Shown here: piece by piece, positions 59,892 to 64,000 of the stretch
Numbering within the stretch: position 1 is the stretch's first letter
How the letters are laid out: each line of letters starts with the position of its first letter
From: Gordionus sp. m RMFG-2023
Lineage: Eukaryota; Nematomorpha; Gordioida; Chordodea; Parachordodidae
Assembly: GCF_954871325.1 (NCBI RefSeq)
Contig: NC_088779.1
Coordinates: 3,722,846-3,786,845 of the forward strand
Direction: 5' to 3'
DNA: 64,000 nt
Position numbers and translations under genes: made by a program
The notes under the pieces: model-generated
Databases searched by the model: none
Seen by the model: the letters and a program-made list of their open reading frames with translations, nothing else
Told to the model about the DNA's origin: nothing

Positions 59892-60321
59892 AGTATAAGT
59901 TATAGAAAATTTGAATGCTCTTTTTCCCGACTAAGTAATATAGACTTTTTAAATAAAAACCAGTTGACATTTATCATCGATTTTTTAATTAACCGGTTTC
60001 TTATGATTTGACATAAATTAGCTCATTTTCAACAATTTCCTGATCGGATATCGTTTAGTAACTTACAAAATACTATTGTAATGAAGCAAGAAATTTATGA
60101 TGCATGATATTATCCATCTCAGTACTTCTTTAATTTAAATTTTCCTTTGAATTTGAATAAAAAATAAATAAATATACACCAAGTATATTATAATTATAAT
60201 TACATTTACAGCAATAAAATAATCCAAATATAATTTATTTATTTCGAAATTTAAAAGATATCATCAAGAAATATATAGGGTATGATCGATTTCAATATAT
60301 TCGATCTTATTTAAAAGGTCT

Positions 60322-61270
60322 TTAAAAGTTGGCAGGCACTTTGTTGATATTCCTAATCGCAATTTCGAGTATCTCAGTGTCTTCCATTAATTTTCGCTCG
60401 CGAACTACTGAAATAACGTCTTCGCTATTGAAATCCAAAATGTAGGAAAAAAAATCGAATTTGTTATCTTTTAATTTTTGTATTATATTATTTGAGTTAT
60501 CGGAAATTTGGCACTTGTCGCATTCATTTCTTGCCCATCTTATGAGAAATTGAGTCATCTGTTTAGTGGACGAATTTCTATCAGGTAATGACGTGATAAA
60601 CTTACGTATTAAATCAACAGACGCGTTAAGGAAAGATTTTGAAAGAAACACGAACTCTTCCTTCTTCTTAAGAATCTATTTATTTGGAATTCAAATTTAT
60701 TTTATATATTATATAATGAAACTTACATTGAGACAATGATCGACATTGATTTCTGGGTGGATAGATGATACCAAATACAGTTGTAATACGTCCTTTTCAC
60801 GATCTTGAGAATAACTACTAAATCTTTCTACGCATTCTTTAATTAAATCTTCAAGCATATATTTTTTAGCTCCATACAAGATTTCTATTAGTTGATTGAC
60901 ATCAAGCGAATAAAAACTGATATCATTTGTATAAATATATCTTTTTTTATGTGAATATAATTATTAAAGTTTATATATAACATTTATTATATATAACTTC
61001 AAGATTATTTCTAAAACATTTTTACTCATGTCTTCAATCTTTATATAACTAATTTTCAATTCAACTCCGCCATGAAACATGTTGTAAAAAGTTTTACTTT
61101 TAAATGAGAGAATAAATTTATGCGCATTTATTATTTCTCCTTTCACCTATATATTTAACAATTTTGTAACATTACTATTTATTTATTAAATTATTAACTT
61201 CAAAGCTGACGTCCGACATGTACATATTTTGGTATAAACTATCACCTATGTTATATCTACCATAAACCAT
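60322..61270 (-). CDS. BTB-6: BTB/POZ-BACK domain protein
   Basis: Minus-strand exons 61199-61270, 60998-61146, 60727-60940 and 60322-60675 join in phases 0, 2, 0 (introns 52, 57, 51 nt) into 262 residues. BTB: YMSDVSFE, VKGEIINAHKFILSFKSKTF, YNMFHGGVELKIS, KYIYTNDISFY, ILYGAKKYMLEDL. BACK: FVFLSKSFLNASVDLI, FLIRWARNECDKCQISDNS, ILDFNSEDVISVVRERKLME. The C-terminus is VPANF. It is the only copy with Ser in place of Pro in the CQIPD motif. ATG follows TTAG by 8 nt. Inverted duplicate of the BTB-4 locus. Confidence 0.88.
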
Positions 61271-61932
61271 TATTTTTTCTAAAATAATTATTTTAAATGC
61301 GATGAAATCGTATTCAAATCAAAAATATTAATTCGTAACTAATGGAATATTATTATGGTTGGACCTAATGTTTCCTTCTGTTATGATCGTTTATTTAATC
61401 ATAGGCTAGCTTATCCAAGATTCTGTAAGAAGGGAAGGCGAGAAGAGGACCCTTGACCATACTGACGGATTCTCTAATGACGCTAGTGAGATTAACCCTC
61501 TATCATCAATTTTAATTATATATTAGACATTTTAAAATAATTTGTCATCTTTTTTTTTGACTCCCTTGTCAAAAAAAAGTTGTCATGAGACGATAAAATA
61601 ACACTGAATTTTTAAAATCATGAAAGTTAGACTTTATTTAATGTGTTTCAATTATAAAATTTGCAAATTAATTTGATTCTAAAGATAGAGTGTTGCAATC
61701 GATTTTCCCTTCTTTCATTTTTTTAAAATTTATACGTTTCCCGATATGGTTGATAGAAGTGGTAAGATTTCTTAGTACTCCATAGGGGTCAATTTTTAAT
61801 GATTAGCTTAAGATTTTGGAAATAAATGTTATTTAAGCGTCGAGAGTTGACAAAGAGACACCCTACCCTTTCTGTCATCTATTATAAAAAAATCTATCTC
61901 CAAGGTTATACAATATTATTTTGGCTAAAATC

Positions 61933-62105
61933 TAGTGTTGCTAAAATACCTCTCCTTAGTCAACTATAAAACAGCGTGGTCATATATTGATCCAGAAATA
62001 TTACAATCAATATTCAAGGTGAGGCTCAACTTAGAAGCTTAATTCAATTTTTTAGTCTAAAAGCTTGACAAAATAGAGATGGAATAAGGTAATTTAACAA
62101 CACTA
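61933..62105. mobile_element. Reference copy of the TAGTGTTGTTAAATTACC family
   Basis: 173 bp, ends TAGTGTTGCTAAAATACC and GGTAATTTAACAACACTA. Flanks CTAAAATC (61925-61932) and CTAAAATT (62106-62113) agree at 7 of 8 positions. It lies about 660 bp upstream of the BTB-6 start. Confidence 0.8.
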
Positions 62106-62344
62106 CTAAAATTTTAATCGAAACGTTTTTTAAAATTCGCCCTAATAGGGCTTTTTAACAACATTGTTTTTTGCAATATTTTTAAAAAAACTTAAAAATA
62201 AAAATTTTCACCGTAACATAAACAAGATAATCCAGGCACTAATTAAGGAGGGAATTTTCGTTCCGGACATTTTTTGTTGTATCAAATAATATAAATAAAT
62301 TAATAATCAAATATTGACAATTATATCTTAGTACTACTAAGATA

Positions 62345-62440
62345 TTTGTACGGCCCGTATTTTTTTTTCCGGCCTGGCTCGGGTTTTTTTAAAAGGAAAA
62401 TTTTAGGCAGATTTTTTAAATATATTATATTTATTTTTGA
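62345..62440. mobile_element. Fragment of a GC-rich hAT-like end
   Basis: ACGGCCCGTATTTT and CCGGCCTGGCTCGGG resemble the sub-terminal blocks of the 45960 hAT. No second end was found. Confidence 0.4.
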
Positions 62441-63242
62441 TTTTTAAGTATATATGGTCAAATTATAGTTCTTATATTGATAAATTGTTTATAAAAATGA
62501 TTTATTACTTTTTTTTTAACCTTTCTATTCGAATATTTTATGAATAATTTGGAAAAATATAAAAATTTTCCTAATAAAAATAAATATTAATTTTTATTTA
62601 AAATTAGAATTTAAAATATAACCCCTTATACCATTTACCACCACCCACAATAATTTAATTATCAATCATTACTCACATGATCAAGAAAAGAACAATTAAA
62701 ATTTATTTTTAAGCCCATATTTTTTACAAAATATCAATTAATAAAGAAAAATTTAGTAATAATCTAAATTCATGAAAAAATTTATAATTTGTCCCTTCAA
62801 AAATAAAATTCACTATATTAATTTTTTTTTCTTCAATTAATTTTGGAAACATAATAAATTATATAAATAAATATATTATTGTTTTTGTTAACTGCTTAAA
62901 CTCAGAGATTTTTAGTTTCATTAACATAGTATTAATTATTATATAATTTTAAATTTTTTTAAAAAATATTTTCTGTTTTTAGAGATTTCCAAGAAATTAT
63001 TTATTATTTGATATTTAAATAAAAGGTAAAGAATATTTACATTTTTTAAAAAAATATTATTTATCTAAGTTCTGAATTAATTAACCAAATTTCTCAGCCA
63101 TTGTTGTATTCGCAAAATTTGACATAAATAGTTAGGGACAAAAAAAACACCTAATAAAAATATCGCACAATTTTAATTTAAAAAAAAAATTTTAATTCTA
63201 AAATATTTTTGAAATTTATCATACCTTCATTTATATTAGGAA

Positions 63243-64000
63243 ATGATGGATAATTTATTTGACGGTCACAAGGAAATAGGCCCAGCTTTGTACAAAAATT
63301 TATTCTTGTCCGATGTCAAATTTGAGGTAAAATTGCTATAATTTTCCACATAATATGCCATGATTTTATAATTTATAGGTGGAAGGAAAAATCATAAATG
63401 CTCATAAAATAATTTTGTCATGTAAAAGTGAAATGTTTTATACCATGTTTAATGGAAGCTTGAAGTTGAAAGATAGTTTAGTACGGATTGAAGATTTAAG
63501 GAATTGCATCTTTGAAATAATCTTGGAGTAATTTTCTACTCAATATATAATATATAAAATTTGAAATAACCAGAATTGTGACCCATCATCTTTCTCTCTT
63601 TCGATACACTAAAATTATTTTTAAATAATTAATTAGAGCATTCCATGCAGACCTGTATCGACCATGATATTTTGATCAGGCCCGCAGTAAAATTAAATTT
63701 ATAGTACCCCTCCCATATTTAAAATTAAAAATAGATTACCAAGCCAGGCCCAACCTCATAATAAATTTCAAAAATTTTGGCCAAATTAATATTTAAATTT
63801 TATTCAATGTAAATGAAAAATATTTCAGTGTATTTAGGCAATCATTTAGTTTGCAATGCCGCGATTTATTATTAAGAAATAATAAAATTTTGATACTTAA
63901 CGGTTCGAAACCCTGCCTAGGAATGAATTTCGTAAATTAAGTGACTTGAATAACAATTATCATTGTAATATCATTAATAAATAGATATATTTATACCAAT
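63243..64000 (+). CDS. BTB-7: BTB/POZ-BACK domain protein, cut by the window end
   Basis: Exons 63243-63326 and 63379-63527, plus the first 16 nt of exon 3 from 63985 (codes YIYTN). Phases 0 and 2 as in the other copies. BTB: LFLSDVKFE, VEGKIINAHKIILSCKSEMF, YTMFNGSLKLKDS. The start could be either of two adjacent ATG codons at 63243 or 63246. The second matches the MDN start of BTB-3. Intron 2 is 457 nt and contains the element also found in BTB-3. Exon 2 ends LE where the others have LK. The BACK half lies outside the window. Confidence 0.83.
63630..63770. mobile_element. Element fragment in intron 2 of BTB-7, shared with BTB-3
   Basis: CCATGCAGACCTGTATCGAC to AGCCAGGCCCAACCTCAT corresponds in reverse to 44040-44175 in the same intron of BTB-3. 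Confidence 0.65.

Larger units (their letters stand above)
57830..63200 (-). repeat. Inverted segmental duplication, arm 2 (carries BTB-6)
   Basis: Reverse counterpart of 47130-50240. AAAACAACCACACAATAATT (about 57834) pairs with the flank at about 50200. BTB-6 pairs with BTB-4. AATCATAGGCTAGCTTATCC (about 61397) pairs with about 48665. AACCAAATTTCTCAGCCAT (about 63083) pairs with about 47263. The arm is split by the hAT at 58267-59891. Confidence 0.78.

Noticed and set aside
1-64000. Viral, LTR or Polinton-like elements
   Set aside because: I found no gag, protease, integrase, envelope or capsid-like frames and no long terminal direct repeats.
1-64000. tRNA or rRNA genes
   Set aside because: No cloverleaf-like B-box context or rRNA-like conserved stretch was seen. 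A covariance-model scan was not possible.

Overview
This 64-kb window looks like accessory, repeat-saturated sequence from an animal nuclear genome. The base composition is strongly AT-rich, the host genes have many introns of about 40-75 nt, and the transposons are of metazoan type (hAT elements with TTF/ZMYM or P52rIPK-like transposases, and an apurinic-endonuclease LINE). An arthropod such as a parasitic copepod would fit, but that is inference from style and not from a marker gene. I see no rRNA, tRNA, CRISPR array, viral element or bacterial-style operon.

The host content is mainly one gene family. Seven BTB/POZ-BACK genes (BTB-1 to BTB-7) lie at 9273-10242 (+), 26783-27734 (+), 41392-44669 (-), 48788-49746 (+), 51778-52714 (+), 60322-61270 (-) and 63243-64000 (+, cut by the window end). 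All six complete genes have four exons with phases 0-2-0 and encode about 260-274 residues. Their second exon is almost always 149 nt. They resemble the BTB-BACK half of BTBD3/BTBD6 proteins without a PHR or kelch domain. They fall into three groups: BTB-1/2, BTB-3/7 and BTB-4/5/6. A second family is a pair of minus-strand genes for a small putative secreted protein: an intact six-exon copy (32889-34660) and a decayed copy (36415-37757). A 41-residue membrane-protein ORF lies at 22621-22746.

The copies arose by segmental duplication. A direct pair covers 7420-10890 with 13770-21760 and 24547-28330 with 30160-31780. An inverted pair carries BTB-4 and BTB-6 (47130-50240 and 57830-63200). Transposons then diversified the copies. 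They include a LINE relic (1946-4810); three hAT elements with transposase remains (45960-47060, 53389-56026, 58267-59891); many short hAT-like elements, over half a dozen with matching 8-bp target duplications; a P52rIPK-type hAT relic split by two later insertions (28643-30165); three TA-flanked elements with GGGGAGACTGGGG-type ends (12368-13621, 35312-35933, 39340-40607); and a 4.55-kb foldback element (16527-21080) whose arms continue into an inverted array of about 22 copies of a ~151-bp satellite monomer.

The strongest candidates for something undescribed are the BTB-BACK expansion, with an invariant CxxC in its BACK region and an acceptor-like TTAG just before every start codon, the satellite-filled foldback element, and the unrecognised secreted-protein gene.
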